The notes under the pieces: model-generated
Told to the model about the DNA's origin: nothing
What the model saw: only the letters and a program-made list of their open reading frames with translations
Database searches by the model: none
Shown here: piece by piece, positions 1 through 8,149 of the stretch
Numbering within the stretch: the stretch's first letter is position 1
How the letters are laid out: each line of letters opens with the position of its first letter
Position numbers and translations under genes: made by a program
Origin: JAFEDN01 sp963844565
GTDB lineage: Bacteria; Pseudomonadota; Gammaproteobacteria; Coxiellales; Coxiellaceae
Assembly: GCA_963844565.1 (NCBI GenBank)
Contig: CAWJON010000001.1
Span: 372,001-436,000 of the forward strand
DNA length: 64,000 bases
Direction: 5' to 3'

Positions 1-1
1 C

Positions 2-1486
2 TTGTCACTAGTCATGTTTTTTGTGGGCGGAGCCATGGCGATGGTTATTCGCGCACAATTGTTGCATCCTGGTAATCGTTTACTAGACCCTGATTTTTAC
101 AATCAAATGGTGACAATGCATGGTCTGGTGATGATTTTTGGCGTGGTGATGCCGGCGTTTGTAGGTTTGGCCAACTGGCAAATTCCCCTGATGATTGGAG
201 CCCCCGATATGGCCTTGCCTCGGTTAAATAACTGGAGCTTCTGGTTGCTTCCTTTTGCCTTTGCCCTTTTGGGCAGCACCCTTTTTGTCAGTGGGCCCGC
301 CCCCAACTTTGGTTGGACTTTCTACGCCCCCTTATCCACCACTTATGGTCCTCCAAGTACCGATTACATGATTTTTTCCATCCATATTATGGGGCTTTCA
401 TCTATCTTAGGCTCCATTAATATTATCGCGACCATCCTAAATATGCGCTATAAAGGGATGAAGATGATGGATATGCCCATTTTTTGTTGGAGCTGGTATA
501 TCACCGCATTTTTATTGATTGGAATTATGCCGGTATTGGCAGGAACAGTTACCATGATGTTGACTGACCGCCATTTCGGAACCAGTTTTTTTAATGCCGC
601 GGGGGGCGGAGATCCTTTATTATTTCAACATCTATTTTGGTTTTTTGGGCATCCTGAAGTTTACGTGTTAATTTTACCGGCTTTTGGTGTCATTTCAGAA
701 ATTATTCCGACATTTAGCCACAAGCGCTTATTTGGGCGCACCGTTATGATTTATGCTATCGGCGCCATTGCCTTTTTGTCCTATATTGTGTGGGCGCATC
801 ATATGTTCACCACAGGCATACCACTCGCCTCTGAACTTTTCTTTATGTATGCCACTATGCTGATTGCTGTACCCACGGGAGTAAAAGTATTTAATTGGGT
901 AGCCACTATCTATAAAGGAAGCGTGAGTTTTGAGACTCCCATGTTATTTGCGCTGGGGTTTTTATTTTTCTTTACCATCGGCGGATTTTCCGGCTTGATG
1001 TTAGCCATAGTGCCTGCAGATTTTCAATATCAAGACACCTATTTCGTGGTTGCCCATTTTCATTATGTGTTAATCGCAGGTTCTATTTTTGCATTAATGG
1101 CTGGAATTTACTTTTGGATCCCGAAATGGACCGGTGTTATGTATTCTGAACGTGTTGGCCAATGGCATTTCTGGTTATCGATGATTTCTTTTAACATTAC
1201 TTTTTTTCCCATGCATTTTTTGGGTTTGGCGGGAATGCCGCGACGAATTCCAGATTACGCGCTCCAATTTACCGATTTTAATGTGATAGCCAGTATTGGC
1301 GCTTTTATTTTTGGTTTATCGCAGCTCTTGTTTTTGTATGTGATCATCCAATGCATTCGTCGCAAAGGCCCTAAAGCTACCGATCGCGTATGGGATGGTG
1401 CACATGGATTAGAATGGATGGTGCCTTCTCCAGCGCCTTACCACACCTACACCCACGCTCCAAAATTCGAGGATAACCCTCATTGA
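2..1486 (+). CDS. ctaD: Cytochrome c oxidase subunit I (aa3 type), 5' end cut by window edge
   Basis: Catalytic heme-copper subunit of the terminal oxidase; it reduces oxygen to water and pumps protons in the inner membrane. The visible 494 residues carry the full ligand set: His40 (low-spin heme, in MHGLVMIF), His217 and Tyr221 in HPEVY (CuB and the cross-linked Tyr), His266-His267 (CuB), His352 and His354 in HFHYV (hemes a3 and a). Glu219 and Lys295 match the D- and K-channel residues. About twelve hydrophobic helices are present. Family members are about 520-540 residues, so some 30-40 N-terminal residues lie outside the window; the frame is open to base 1 and the TTG at base 2 is not claimed as the start. 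The stop overlaps the TTG start of ctaG by 4 bases. Identity is secure. Confidence 0.97.
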   Translation: MSLVMFFVGGAMAMVIRAQLLHPGNRLLDPDFYNQMVTMHGLVMIFGVVMPAFVGLANWQIPLMIGAPDMALPRLNNWSFWLLPFAFALLGSTLFVSGPAPNFGWTFYAPLSTTYGPPSTDYMIFSIHIMGLSSILGSINIIATILNMRYKGMKMMDMPIFCWSWYITAFLLIGIMPVLAGTVTMMLTDRHFGTSFFNAAGGGDPLLFQHLFWFFGHPEVYVLILPAFGVISEIIPTFSHKRLFGRTVMIYAIGAIAFLSYIVWAHHMFTTGIPLASELFFMYATMLIAVPTGVKVFNWVATIYKGSVSFETPMLFALGFLFFFTIGGFSGLMLAIVPADFQYQDTYFVVAHFHYVLIAGSIFALMAGIYFWIPKWTGVMYSERVGQWHFWLSMISFNITFFPMHFLGLAGMPRRIPDYALQFTDFNVIASIGAFIFGLSQLLFLYVIIQCIRRKGPKATDRVWDGAHGLEWMVPSPAPYHTYTHAPKFEDNPH

Positions 1487-2025
1487 ATAAAGAAATAAAA
1501 AAAACAAATCGGTTACGTCGCTCAGTCATTTTTCTTAGCATTGCGGCAGTATTGATGTTTGGCTTTGCCTATCTCATGGTTCCTTTCTACAATGCGATGT
1601 GTAAGGTACTGGGTATCAATGGGAAGCCGAACTTAACGCCCGCTGCGATTAGTAAAGATTTGGATCCCAAACGCATGCTCACCATGCAATTTGTTACCAC
1701 AACGAATGAAAATCTCCCTTCTTGGCAATTCTACGCCAAAACTCAATCGTTAAATTTCCATCCTGGTGAAAATGAAATGGTGTTATTTTATGTTAAAAAT
1801 GACACGGATCACGAAACGACGGTGCAAGCCATCCCCAGTGTGACACCAGGACTTGCAGCCCAATATGTTAAAAAAACCGAATGCTTTTGTTTTACTCAGC
1901 AAACGTTGAAAGCGCATGAAGCGCGAATTATGCCGCTGATGTTTCATATTGATAAAAGCATCCCAGACAATATTAACACGCTCACACTTTCCTATACGCT
2001 TTTCGCCGCCAATAAGAAATTGTAA
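1483..2025 (+). CDS. ctaG: Cytochrome c oxidase assembly protein CtaG/Cox11
   Basis: Membrane-anchored copper chaperone that delivers copper to the CuB site of subunit I on the periplasmic side. One N-terminal membrane segment (about residues 14-36) is followed by Cys40 in PFYNAMC and a beta-rich periplasmic domain that holds the diagnostic copper motif CFCF (Cys134 and Cys136). The length of 180 is normal for the family. The start is TTG, overlapping the ctaD stop (TTGA), which suggests translational coupling. Gene order ctaD-ctaG is standard, but the expected next gene ctaE is displaced about 1.1 kb by a two-gene module on the other strand. Confidence 0.95.
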   Translation: MNKEIKKTNRLRRSVIFLSIAAVLMFGFAYLMVPFYNAMCKVLGINGKPNLTPAAISKDLDPKRMLTMQFVTTTNENLPSWQFYAKTQSLNFHPGENEMVLFYVKNDTDHETTVQAIPSVTPGLAAQYVKKTECFCFTQQTLKAHEARIMPLMFHIDKSIPDNINTLTLSYTLFAANKKL

Positions 2026-2031
2026 TATTCA

Positions 2032-2421
2032 TCACTGCTTTTGGTTAGGAAAAAGATATCTTACAACGCCCATCAGTAAGCCAATAATGTTAATGTTTGC
2101 GCTTCCTAGTAAGGCTATTTTTATTTTTTCGGAGAGATGGAAATCGGAAATGATAACGCATAGAACCGCAAGAATATAAACAGAAACAAAGCTGAAAATT
2201 AATCGCCCATACCATTTTCTGGATGTTCTATCATTGAATAAACGGCTATTTTCTTCATCAATTCCATTGTTAATTAAGTTGAGTCTTCTGATTTGCTCGT
2301 GAACATAATCAGGATGATTTCTAAGTAAATCATCTATCTCTTCTTCATTATACGCATCATGATTGTCTTGTATAATTTCTTTAACAGCGGTATTGATATC
2401 TTCTAAACGTAATTCAGCCAC
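2032..2421 (-). CDS. Small two-helix membrane protein, candidate partner of a Panacea (DUF4065) protein
   Basis: 129 residues from a GTG start. The GTG is preferred over a TTG 15 bases upstream because AGGAG lies 5 bases before it. The GTG overlaps the end of the DUF4065 gene, so the two are probably co-translated. The first ~75 residues are charged and helical (EEEIDDLL, HPDYVHEQIRRL); the C-terminal part has two hydrophobic segments (about 75-95 and 105-122) around SDFHLSEK. No family was recognised. Panacea-domain antitoxins are known to pair with many unrelated toxins, some of them membrane proteins, so a membrane-acting toxin role is inferred from position and topology only. The gene converges on ctaG with a 6-base gap. 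Confidence 0.75.
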   Translation of the reverse strand: MAELRLEDINTAVKEIIQDNHDAYNEEEIDDLLRNHPDYVHEQIRRLNLINNGIDEENSRLFNDRTSRKWYGRLIFSFVSVYILAVLCVIISDFHLSEKIKIALLGSANINIIGLLMGVVRYLFPNQKQ

Positions 2422-2929
2422 CCGCGCTCCTAGCAAGTTTTAAAAAATATTCCTTTATCGATTCGTCTGAAATAATTTTCTCTCTTTCTTTAAAACCCTT
2501 TTCGGTAAACCAGGCTTGGTACCAAGGGCTTTCTGGCAAATGTGTCCACCCCGAGAGTTGAGGTCCATCATATTCCTTATAATTTTCCCAAACAAAATTC
2601 AATAAATCCAGTACTTCTTTGTCGCTTTTGGGAATATCGTACTTTTTTTTAACTAAATTTCCTTCTTTATCGAGTTGAATACCACTGATGACAGATCCTA
2701 TTTTGTTCATGCCATAATATCTTAACTCGTGATACACGCTTTTTACCACCGGACCAAATTTCCAGGCTTGAATTTGTTCATCGATGAGTCTTTTATTGTA
2801 CTTCGCTAGATACATTCCATGAGCGATATAAATTAATTTATTTAATTTCATTAAAGTGAGGTTATCATTGTCTACAATGCCTCTTTTAATAAAATAATTA
2901 CCTATCGATTCAGCTGGATATGGGGCCAT
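2414..2929 (-). CDS. Panacea-domain (DUF4065, SocA/GepA-like) protein, candidate antitoxin
   Basis: 171 residues. The start ATG at 2929 is set by AAGGAGAG 5 bases upstream; a longer reading to 2971 lacks such a site. The N-terminal ~110 residues match the DUF4065 fold: a helix with IGNYFIKRG, then LTLMKLNKLIYIAHGMYLA, then QAWKFGPVVKSVYHELRYYG, whose Trp-x-Phe/Tyr-Gly-Pro pattern is the family signature. Later WTHLPESPW is typical of the C-terminal half. Family knowledge: these proteins act as antitoxins or proteolytic adaptors (SocA) and often sit next to a toxin. Here the downstream, overlapping gene encodes a small membrane protein. The pair stands on the minus strand inside the cytochrome oxidase operon, which suggests acquisition by transfer. 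Confidence 0.85.
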   Translation of the reverse strand: MAPYPAESIGNYFIKRGIVDNDNLTLMKLNKLIYIAHGMYLAKYNKRLIDEQIQAWKFGPVVKSVYHELRYYGMNKIGSVISGIQLDKEGNLVKKKYDIPKSDKEVLDLLNFVWENYKEYDGPQLSGWTHLPESPWYQAWFTEKGFKEREKIISDESIKEYFLKLARSAGG

Positions 2930-3088
2930 GGCCACTCTCCTTATAATAAAGTTTTTTAAAATATCTAACATAATTTACTGCTATTTAATGTCAATTTTTT
3001 TTAAATTTCATGGTTGTTAGACTACAAATTGAATTTTTTATACCCTGTACATTTTCAACATTACTCGATATTTTTGCCGGAGTCAAAT

Positions 3089-3117
3089 TTGACCTAAGTT
3101 ATAGTGTTGGAATAATT
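3089..3117 (+). promoter_or_regulatory. Possible sigma-70 promoter for ctaE
   Basis: TTGACC at 3089-3094 and ATAATT at 3112-3117 are spaced by 17 bases. A new promoter would be needed here because the opposite-strand module separates ctaE from ctaG. ctaE itself has AAGGA 7 bases before its ATG. The -10 match is imperfect, so this is tentative. Confidence 0.35.
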
Positions 3118-3162
3118 TCCTTGCTATGATAATCGGCAAGTTAAGGTTCAAGAAGGAATTTT

Positions 3163-4050
3163 ATGTCAAGCCAACATCAAGGCGGCGGCGGATATTATTT
3201 GCCTAATCCCAGTTATTGGCCAATTATCGGCTCAATTGCTATTTTCTGTTTATTGGTCGGTGCTGCGAACTGGATCCATCAGAATGCCATAGGCCCCTAT
3301 TTATTTGGGTTGGGCGCCATTATTTTAATTATTATGTTAGTGGGGTGGTTTGGCACCGTAATCCGTGAGACTCGCGCCGGATTGTTGGCTGATCCGCAGG
3401 TCGATCGTTCTTTTCGCTGGGGTATGGTGTGGTTTATCTTCAGTGAAGTGATGTTCTTTGGCGCCTTTTTCGGCGCTTTGTTTTACGCAAAGATCTCAAT
3501 CCTGCCACTGCTGAGTGGTACGGGGATTCATCCCATGACGCATCTTTTATTGTGGCCACAGTTTACTGGCGGTTGGCCGCTTTATCAAACTCCTAACCCT
3601 GCATTGTTCCAAGGTCCGCAGGGGGTGATGCAAACTTGGGGTATTCCGGCGATTAACACTGGGATTTTGCTTTCCAGCGGAGTTACTATCACCATCGCGC
3701 ACTGGGGAGTGTTAAAAAACCGCCGCTTGCAAATGATTTTGGCCCAGTTTGTAACGATTCTTTTGGGTATCAGCTTTTTGATAATGCAGGCGCATGAATA
3801 TATGGAAGCCTACACAACGTTAAATTTGAAATTGAACTCAGGGATATACGGAACAACTTTTTTTATGCTGACTGGTTTTCATGCTTTGCATGTGACCATA
3901 GGAACAATTATGTTGATTGTGGTCTTTTGGCGAATGCTCAGAGGTGATTTTAATAGCGTTGAGCATTTTGGTTTTGAAGCGGTTTCCTGGTATTGGCACT
4001 TTGTAGACGTGGTTTGGTTATTTTTATTTGTTTGCGTTTACTGGCTATAA
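3163..4050 (+). CDS. ctaE: Cytochrome c oxidase subunit III
   Basis: 295-residue integral membrane subunit of the aa3 oxidase, with seven hydrophobic helices. It does not bind redox cofactors but stabilises subunit I and oxygen entry. Diagnostic stretches are FSEVMFFGAFFGALF (the conserved helix III Glu), QAHEYMEAY, TGFHALHVTIGTIML and the C-terminal SWYWHFVDVVWLFLF. Start ATG with AAGGA upstream. The gene is intact despite the insertion between it and ctaG. Confidence 0.97.
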   Translation: MSSQHQGGGGYYLPNPSYWPIIGSIAIFCLLVGAANWIHQNAIGPYLFGLGAIILIIMLVGWFGTVIRETRAGLLADPQVDRSFRWGMVWFIFSEVMFFGAFFGALFYAKISILPLLSGTGIHPMTHLLLWPQFTGGWPLYQTPNPALFQGPQGVMQTWGIPAINTGILLSSGVTITIAHWGVLKNRRLQMILAQFVTILLGISFLIMQAHEYMEAYTTLNLKLNSGIYGTTFFMLTGFHALHVTIGTIMLIVVFWRMLRGDFNSVEHFGFEAVSWYWHFVDVVWLFLFVCVYWL

Positions 4051-4061
4051 GGTTACCTTTC

Positions 4062-4280
4062 TTAAGGTACTATACCATGCGGGTGTATCCAGCCCAGCGA
4101 ATAAGCAATGAAGAGGAAAATGAATAAACAAACAGATAAAACGATTCGCCATGTCAGCGCCTTCACCATATGGTTTGGATCTCTCCGATAGAGCAAATAA
4201 TACAGTGCGCTAAGTAAGCAATAGAAAACAATAATAAGCACAAGAATGACCACTAATTTGAATAGCATAGTAAACTCCAT
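4062..4280 (-). CDS. DUF2909 twin-transmembrane protein
   Basis: 72 residues with two hydrophobic segments (about 5-28 and 47-66) separated by the conserved loop YRRDPNHMVKALTWRI. This matches DUF2909 (twin transmembrane protein), which in many gammaproteobacteria lies between ctaE and the SURF1 gene on the opposite strand, exactly as here. It is probably an accessory or assembly factor of cytochrome oxidase; its function is not established. Two starts are possible: the first ATG (4280) with TAGGAG only 3 bases away, or the ATG at 4268 with GGAG 6 bases away; the second has the better spacing. Confidence 0.85.
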   Translation of the reverse strand: MEFTMLFKLVVILVLIIVFYCLLSALYYLLYRRDPNHMVKALTWRIVLSVCLFIFLFIAYSLGWIHPHGIVP

Positions 4281-4311
4281 GAACTCCTAAAATTTTCCAA
4301 CGAGGTCCCAA

Positions 4312-5034
4312 ATGCCTTCATTATATTTTAGACAATGGGTCTTCACACCTGAATTAACACCCACTTTGGTCGTGTTACTTGCCTTTCCTTTGCTTCTAGC
4401 GCTTGGATTTTGGCAATTACACCGAGCAGAAGAAAAAAAACAGCTTCTTGGCCAATACAATTTACGCATTCAACAACCTCCTATTCCTTTCAAAGGCAAT
4501 GAACCCAATTATACGCCGGTTAGCGTAACTGGCTACTATGATAATCAACATACTATCTTCGTTGATAATCGATTTTTCAACCATCAACCGGGTTATTACG
4601 TAATTTCACCTTTCATGATCTTAGCTTCCAGCCGTGTGGTACTCATCAATAGAGGCTGGGCGCCGCGTCTTACCATGGCTAACAAAATGCCTGATGTAGC
4701 CCCCGTTTATGGTCAACAAACGCTAACTGGACTTGCAGTCCTTCCTCAACCTGGACTTCTTCTTGCAGCACAGAAGTTTTTCGGTACTTGGCCATGGCTC
4801 GTTGAGGATTTACGTATTAAAGAAATCCAAATCGCACTTGCGAAGCCATTGTACCAATCTGTAATCCTATTGTCTGCAAACGCCCCTTATGGATTTAGTC
4901 GTCATTGGGAACTTGTTACGGCAGTCCCGCCAGAAAGGCATCAAGCTTATGCTGTGCAATGGTTTATTTTATCTTTTATTTTAGTTATTATATACATCAA
5001 ATTAACTCTTCGAAAAAGTCATCATGCAAAGTAA
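4312..5034 (+). CDS. SURF1-family cytochrome oxidase assembly protein
   Basis: 240 residues with the SURF1 layout: a first membrane helix at about residues 14-32 running into FWQLHRAEEKK, a periplasmic domain with VSVTGYYDNQHTIFVDNR and VLINRGWAPR, and a second membrane helix at about 212-232 after HQAYAVQWF. SURF1 proteins help insert heme a into subunit I. The gene overlaps the next by 11 bases, which places it in the SURF1-(SCO-like)-ctaA-ctaB transcription unit. Confidence 0.93.
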   Translation: MPSLYFRQWVFTPELTPTLVVLLAFPLLLALGFWQLHRAEEKKQLLGQYNLRIQQPPIPFKGNEPNYTPVSVTGYYDNQHTIFVDNRFFNHQPGYYVISPFMILASSRVVLINRGWAPRLTMANKMPDVAPVYGQQTLTGLAVLPQPGLLLAAQKFFGTWPWLVEDLRIKEIQIALAKPLYQSVILLSANAPYGFSRHWELVTAVPPERHQAYAVQWFILSFILVIIYIKLTLRKSHHAK

Positions 5035-5566
5035 TAATCAGCGCAAAACCTTAGTTATTTTCGCTATCTTGTTTTTTTTATTTTTTACGCCGATGGCGCT
5101 CGCTTGGATTTTTTACACGCATCAACAATGGCTGCCCAAACATAAAACGAATTATGGCCAATTGTTATCGCCGCCGTTGACTCTGTCACAGCTAGAGCTT
5201 GATACGGGTATACATGGAAAATGGCAGCTCTTCTTGATACAAAATGGCCCATGTAATTCAACCTGTCAACAAAATGTGTTGATGCAAAGACAGATACAAA
5301 GAGCATTAGGGAAAGACATGAACCGTATGCAAAGAGTGGTGGTCACTTTTGCTGAAGAAGATAAAAAAATACCGGTAGAGACTTGGCAAGATGCAAAGCC
5401 TATATCAGCTGATCTCCAATCATTTGAAAAAATGAAGATTCAATCCGTGGTTTGGTTAATCGCTGACCCGCTGGGAAATATTATATTGAGCTATTCGGCT
5501 TCTATCTCTCCGGATGATATATTGAAAGATTTACAACATTTACTAGAGGTTTCTAAAATTGGCTAA
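5024..5566 (+). CDS. SCO-like membrane-anchored thioredoxin-fold protein of the cox operon
   Basis: 180 residues: one N-terminal membrane anchor (about 9-30), then a thioredoxin-like domain. It has GPCNSTCQ with Cys77 and Cys81 spaced C-x3-C as in SCO copper chaperones, and a later WLIADPLGNIILSY strand-turn typical of the protein encoded between SURF1 and ctaA in many proteobacteria. The SCO His that normally precedes this strand is not seen (Gln-Ser there), so copper binding through the canonical three-residue site is doubtful; a thiol-disulfide or assembly role is the safer reading. The start overlaps SURF1 and the end overlaps the TTG of ctaA. Confidence 0.8.
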   Translation: MQSNNQRKTLVIFAILFFLFFTPMALAWIFYTHQQWLPKHKTNYGQLLSPPLTLSQLELDTGIHGKWQLFLIQNGPCNSTCQQNVLMQRQIQRALGKDMNRMQRVVVTFAEEDKKIPVETWQDAKPISADLQSFEKMKIQSVVWLIADPLGNIILSYSASISPDDILKDLQHLLEVSKIG

Positions 5567-6575
5567 TTATTACAAACTCAGTTTATTCGCCCTCGTTTTG
5601 TCCGTTTTTGTAATTATGTTAGGGGCTTACACGCGTTTAACCGACGCAGGGCTGGGTTGCCCAGATTGGCCAGGATGTTATGGACAAATGGTATTGCCCA
5701 ATACTAATCCTCAATTGAATCAGGCTCAAAAATCTTTTCCAGATTTGCCAATTGTCGCTCATAAAGCCTGGACCGAAATGGTGCATCGTTATGTGGCAGG
5801 AACCTTAGGGACTTTAATCATCATTTTGGGTGCATGGGCACTAGTTCGCCGCTCCGCCCATAATTTACAACCAGTAACCTCGCCGCTCTTATTAATTGTT
5901 TTGCTGGTTTTTCAGGCCGCATTGGGTATGTGGACGGTGACGCTGAAACTTTTACCTTTGATTGTCACTTTACATCTACTTGGCGGCATGGCTATCGCCG
6001 CACTTTTGGGGTGGACCACCTTTGCTTCAAAACCGAGGACTGTTTCCGTTAAGAGCGAAGTGGCGGAATTACGACCCTGGGTGATAATAGGATTAATCAT
6101 TCTGAGTATTCAAATCTTTCTGGGCGCTTGGACCAGCACCAATTATGCCGCTTTAACTTGTCCGGATTTTCCTTATTGCCAAGGTAAATGGGTACCGCTT
6201 TTAGATTGGCATACCGCTTTTAATGTTTTAAGCCCTATTGGCCCCAATTATGAAGGTGGGCGCTTAGCAATGGCTGCGCGGATTACTATTCATTTAACCC
6301 ATCGATACTGGGCATTTTTTACCTTTCTTTATTTATTGCCTATCTCATTGTTTTTGATATTTTCCAAAAAATTTACTGTGTTAAAGAATTTGGGAGTTAT
6401 ATTGTTGGTATTACTTTTGCTGCAGGTCGGCTTGGGTATTATTAATGAAGTGAAATTATTACCTTTAGTAGTGGCAGTTAGTCATAATGGAGTTGCTGTA
6501 CTATTACTATTAACTACAATTGCTATTCTGCAGCGTCTTTTTGCAAAGCAGAACCAGAAATCAAGGAGTCTTTAA
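5559..6575 (+). CDS. ctaA: Heme A synthase (COX15/CtaA)
   Basis: 338-residue membrane enzyme that oxidises the methyl group of heme O to make heme A for the aa3 oxidase. Eight hydrophobic helices are visible. Conserved histidines sit in TEMVHRYVAG, VTLHLLGG, HLTHRYWAF and VSHNGVAV, the two pairs of heme ligands; TDAGLGCPDWPGCYGQ is the family signature after helix 1. The TTG start overlaps the preceding gene by 8 bases, and AGAGG lies 8 bases upstream. The stop shares one base with the ATG of ctaB. Confidence 0.96.
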   Translation: MANYYKLSLFALVLSVFVIMLGAYTRLTDAGLGCPDWPGCYGQMVLPNTNPQLNQAQKSFPDLPIVAHKAWTEMVHRYVAGTLGTLIIILGAWALVRRSAHNLQPVTSPLLLIVLLVFQAALGMWTVTLKLLPLIVTLHLLGGMAIAALLGWTTFASKPRTVSVKSEVAELRPWVIIGLIILSIQIFLGAWTSTNYAALTCPDFPYCQGKWVPLLDWHTAFNVLSPIGPNYEGGRLAMAARITIHLTHRYWAFFTFLYLLPISLFLIFSKKFTVLKNLGVILLVLLLLQVGLGIINEVKLLPLVVAVSHNGVAVLLLLTTIAILQRLFAKQNQKSRSL

Positions 6576-7480
6576 TGTCTAGTCTTTGGCGCGATTACAT
6601 TGAATTGTGCAAGCCAAGGGTGGTAGCGCTGATGACGTTAACTGCCTTGGTTGCTATGTTTTTGGCTTCTCCCTCGGGAACGGTTCCCTGGAGCATTATT
6701 TTTTTTGGTGGAATTGGAATTACCTTAGCCGCCTGCGCTGGGGGAGTCATTAACCAATTAATAGATCGCCAGGTCGATGCCATCATGGCGCGCACCAAAG
6801 GTCGTCCCATAGCTGCAGGCAGAATAAGTCCCAATCATGCTTGGACGTGGGCAGGAATTCTAATCGTCTTGAGCATGATTATTTTGGTCACCGAAGTTAA
6901 TTCGGTTGTTGCGATTTTAAGTTTATTAGCCATGGTAGGGTATGCAGGTGTCTACACGTTTTTTTTAAAACGGGCGACACCGCAGAATATAGTGATTGGA
7001 GGTTTGGCTGGCGCTATGCCGCCTTTATTAGGCTGGACAGCGGTAACCGGCCAAATTGAAGTTCCGGCTTTATTGTTAGTGCTAATCATTTACACCTGGA
7101 CGCCGCCGCATTTCTGGGCTTTGTCTATCCATCGATATGAGGATTACGCTAAGGTTAATATTCCGATGTTGCCAGTCACACATGGGATTTCTTTTACCCG
7201 ATTAAACATATTGCTTTACACTTGCCTGATGGTGGCCACAACTTATCTACCTTTTGTCATCAATGCTAATGGTTGGATATATTTTGTTGGGATAACCCTA
7301 CTCAATGGGTTTTTTATGTACTATGCCTTAGGAACTTATCGTAGTAAGCAAGCCAGTTTCCCACTGGCCACCTTCCGTTATTCTATTTTTTATTTACTGG
7401 CTCTGTTTTTATTGCTGCTGGCTGATCATTTTTTTGAAATCTATCATAATCCTCTATATATTCTGCAAACCGTAAGCTAA
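6575..7480 (+). CDS. ctaB: Protoheme IX farnesyltransferase (heme O synthase)
   Basis: 301-residue UbiA-family prenyltransferase that adds a farnesyl group to protoheme to make heme O, the substrate of CtaA. It shows the Asp-rich N-x3-D-x3-D site (Asn60, Asp64, Asp68) followed by RTKGRP, the conserved YTWTPPHFWAL, and the second motif YEDYAKVNIPMLPV. About nine membrane helices. AAGGAG stands before the ATG. It is the last gene of the cox unit and is followed by a strong two-way terminator. Confidence 0.96.
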   Translation: MSSLWRDYIELCKPRVVALMTLTALVAMFLASPSGTVPWSIIFFGGIGITLAACAGGVINQLIDRQVDAIMARTKGRPIAAGRISPNHAWTWAGILIVLSMIILVTEVNSVVAILSLLAMVGYAGVYTFFLKRATPQNIVIGGLAGAMPPLLGWTAVTGQIEVPALLLVLIIYTWTPPHFWALSIHRYEDYAKVNIPMLPVTHGISFTRLNILLYTCLMVATTYLPFVINANGWIYFVGITLLNGFFMYYALGTYRSKQASFPLATFRYSIFYLLALFLLLLADHFFEIYHNPLYILQTVS

Positions 7481-7515
7481 ATTGAAGTTTCAAATTCAAT
7501 AGACTCCCCAAAAGC

Positions 7516-7573
7516 AAAAGTCAGTGACGTTTATTGGGAAGAAATAGAACCCAAAACCTTCACTGACTTTTTT
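7516..7573. terminator. Bidirectional intrinsic terminator between ctaB and the secreted-protein gene
   Basis: A 12-bp stem (7516-7527 with 7560-7571) is flanked by A- and T-runs on both sides. The loop contains a second short stem TTGGG/CCCAA. It lies between two convergent genes, so it can end transcription from either side. Confidence 0.85.
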
Positions 7574-7584
7574 ATCCTAACAAA

Positions 7585-8088
7585 TTAATACATTACACGC
7601 CAATCGGTAGGTACTTGTCCGCCAATCGTATGTTGGCAACGATCTACGGCGTAACGAGCTTCTTGTTTGGTTGGATAAAAACCAAAACGTGCAAAGCCGT
7701 TTGGACTGCAAGGTCCAACCTGCACATGACAGTTGCTGTAAACAGTAACGTCAAAAGTACGAGTAACGCGAAAAGCTTGGCATCCGTGATAGCCGCAACG
7801 CTGAATGATTCGCGAAGCTTGAACGCGTCGACTCATTGGACGGTAACAAACGTTATAACCCATAGGGCCGGTTTTAACCACGGTAACGGTTGTTCCAGCA
7901 GGTGCAACTGTGGTTGTTGGTCCTTCGGTAGTGCTCATAGAAGGTCCAGATGCTGGTTCCGTCATAGGTTCGGTCGTCATAGGTGCAGTCGTAGCAGGGG
8001 ATGTGGTGGCTGTGGTAGCTCCGAATACAACAGGGCTTGCTAACAAGCCCACTGCGCACACAAGTACGCCTTTTAATAATTTATTCAT
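7585..8088 (-). CDS. Secreted Thr/Pro-rich hypothetical protein with Cys-rich C-terminal domain
   Basis: 167 residues from the ATG at 8088, chosen because GGAGG lies 9 bases upstream and the protein then begins with a clear signal peptide (MNKLLKGVLVCAVGLLASPVV, cut probably after VFGA). Residues ~24-65 are a low-complexity linker of Thr, Pro, Ala and Ser. The last ~90 residues form a compact domain with six or seven cysteines (VCYRPMSRR, RCGYHGCQAF, SNCHVQVGPC, DRCQHTIGG), probably disulfide-bonded outside the cytoplasm. No known family was recognised. It stands alone between a terminator and gmhB. Confidence 0.85.
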   Translation of the reverse strand: MNKLLKGVLVCAVGLLASPVVFGATTATTSPATTAPMTTEPMTEPASGPSMSTTEGPTTTVAPAGTTVTVVKTGPMGYNVCYRPMSRRVQASRIIQRCGYHGCQAFRVTRTFDVTVYSNCHVQVGPCSPNGFARFGFYPTKQEARYAVDRCQHTIGGQVPTDWRVMY

Positions 8089-8149
8089 AATATAATACCT
8101 CCGTCGATTAATCATCTTAAAAGAATAGCAGATTTTTGGGCAATTGATC

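Noticed and set aside
2975..3162. Direct repeats flanking the Panacea module like those at glyS and htpX
   Set aside because: I compared the ctaG end with the DNA before ctaE and saw only short, imperfect similarity.
7615..8043. 142-codon frame on the plus strand antisense to the secreted protein gene
   Set aside because: Mirror of the Thr/Pro-rich repeat; the minus-strand frame has the ribosome-binding site and signal peptide.
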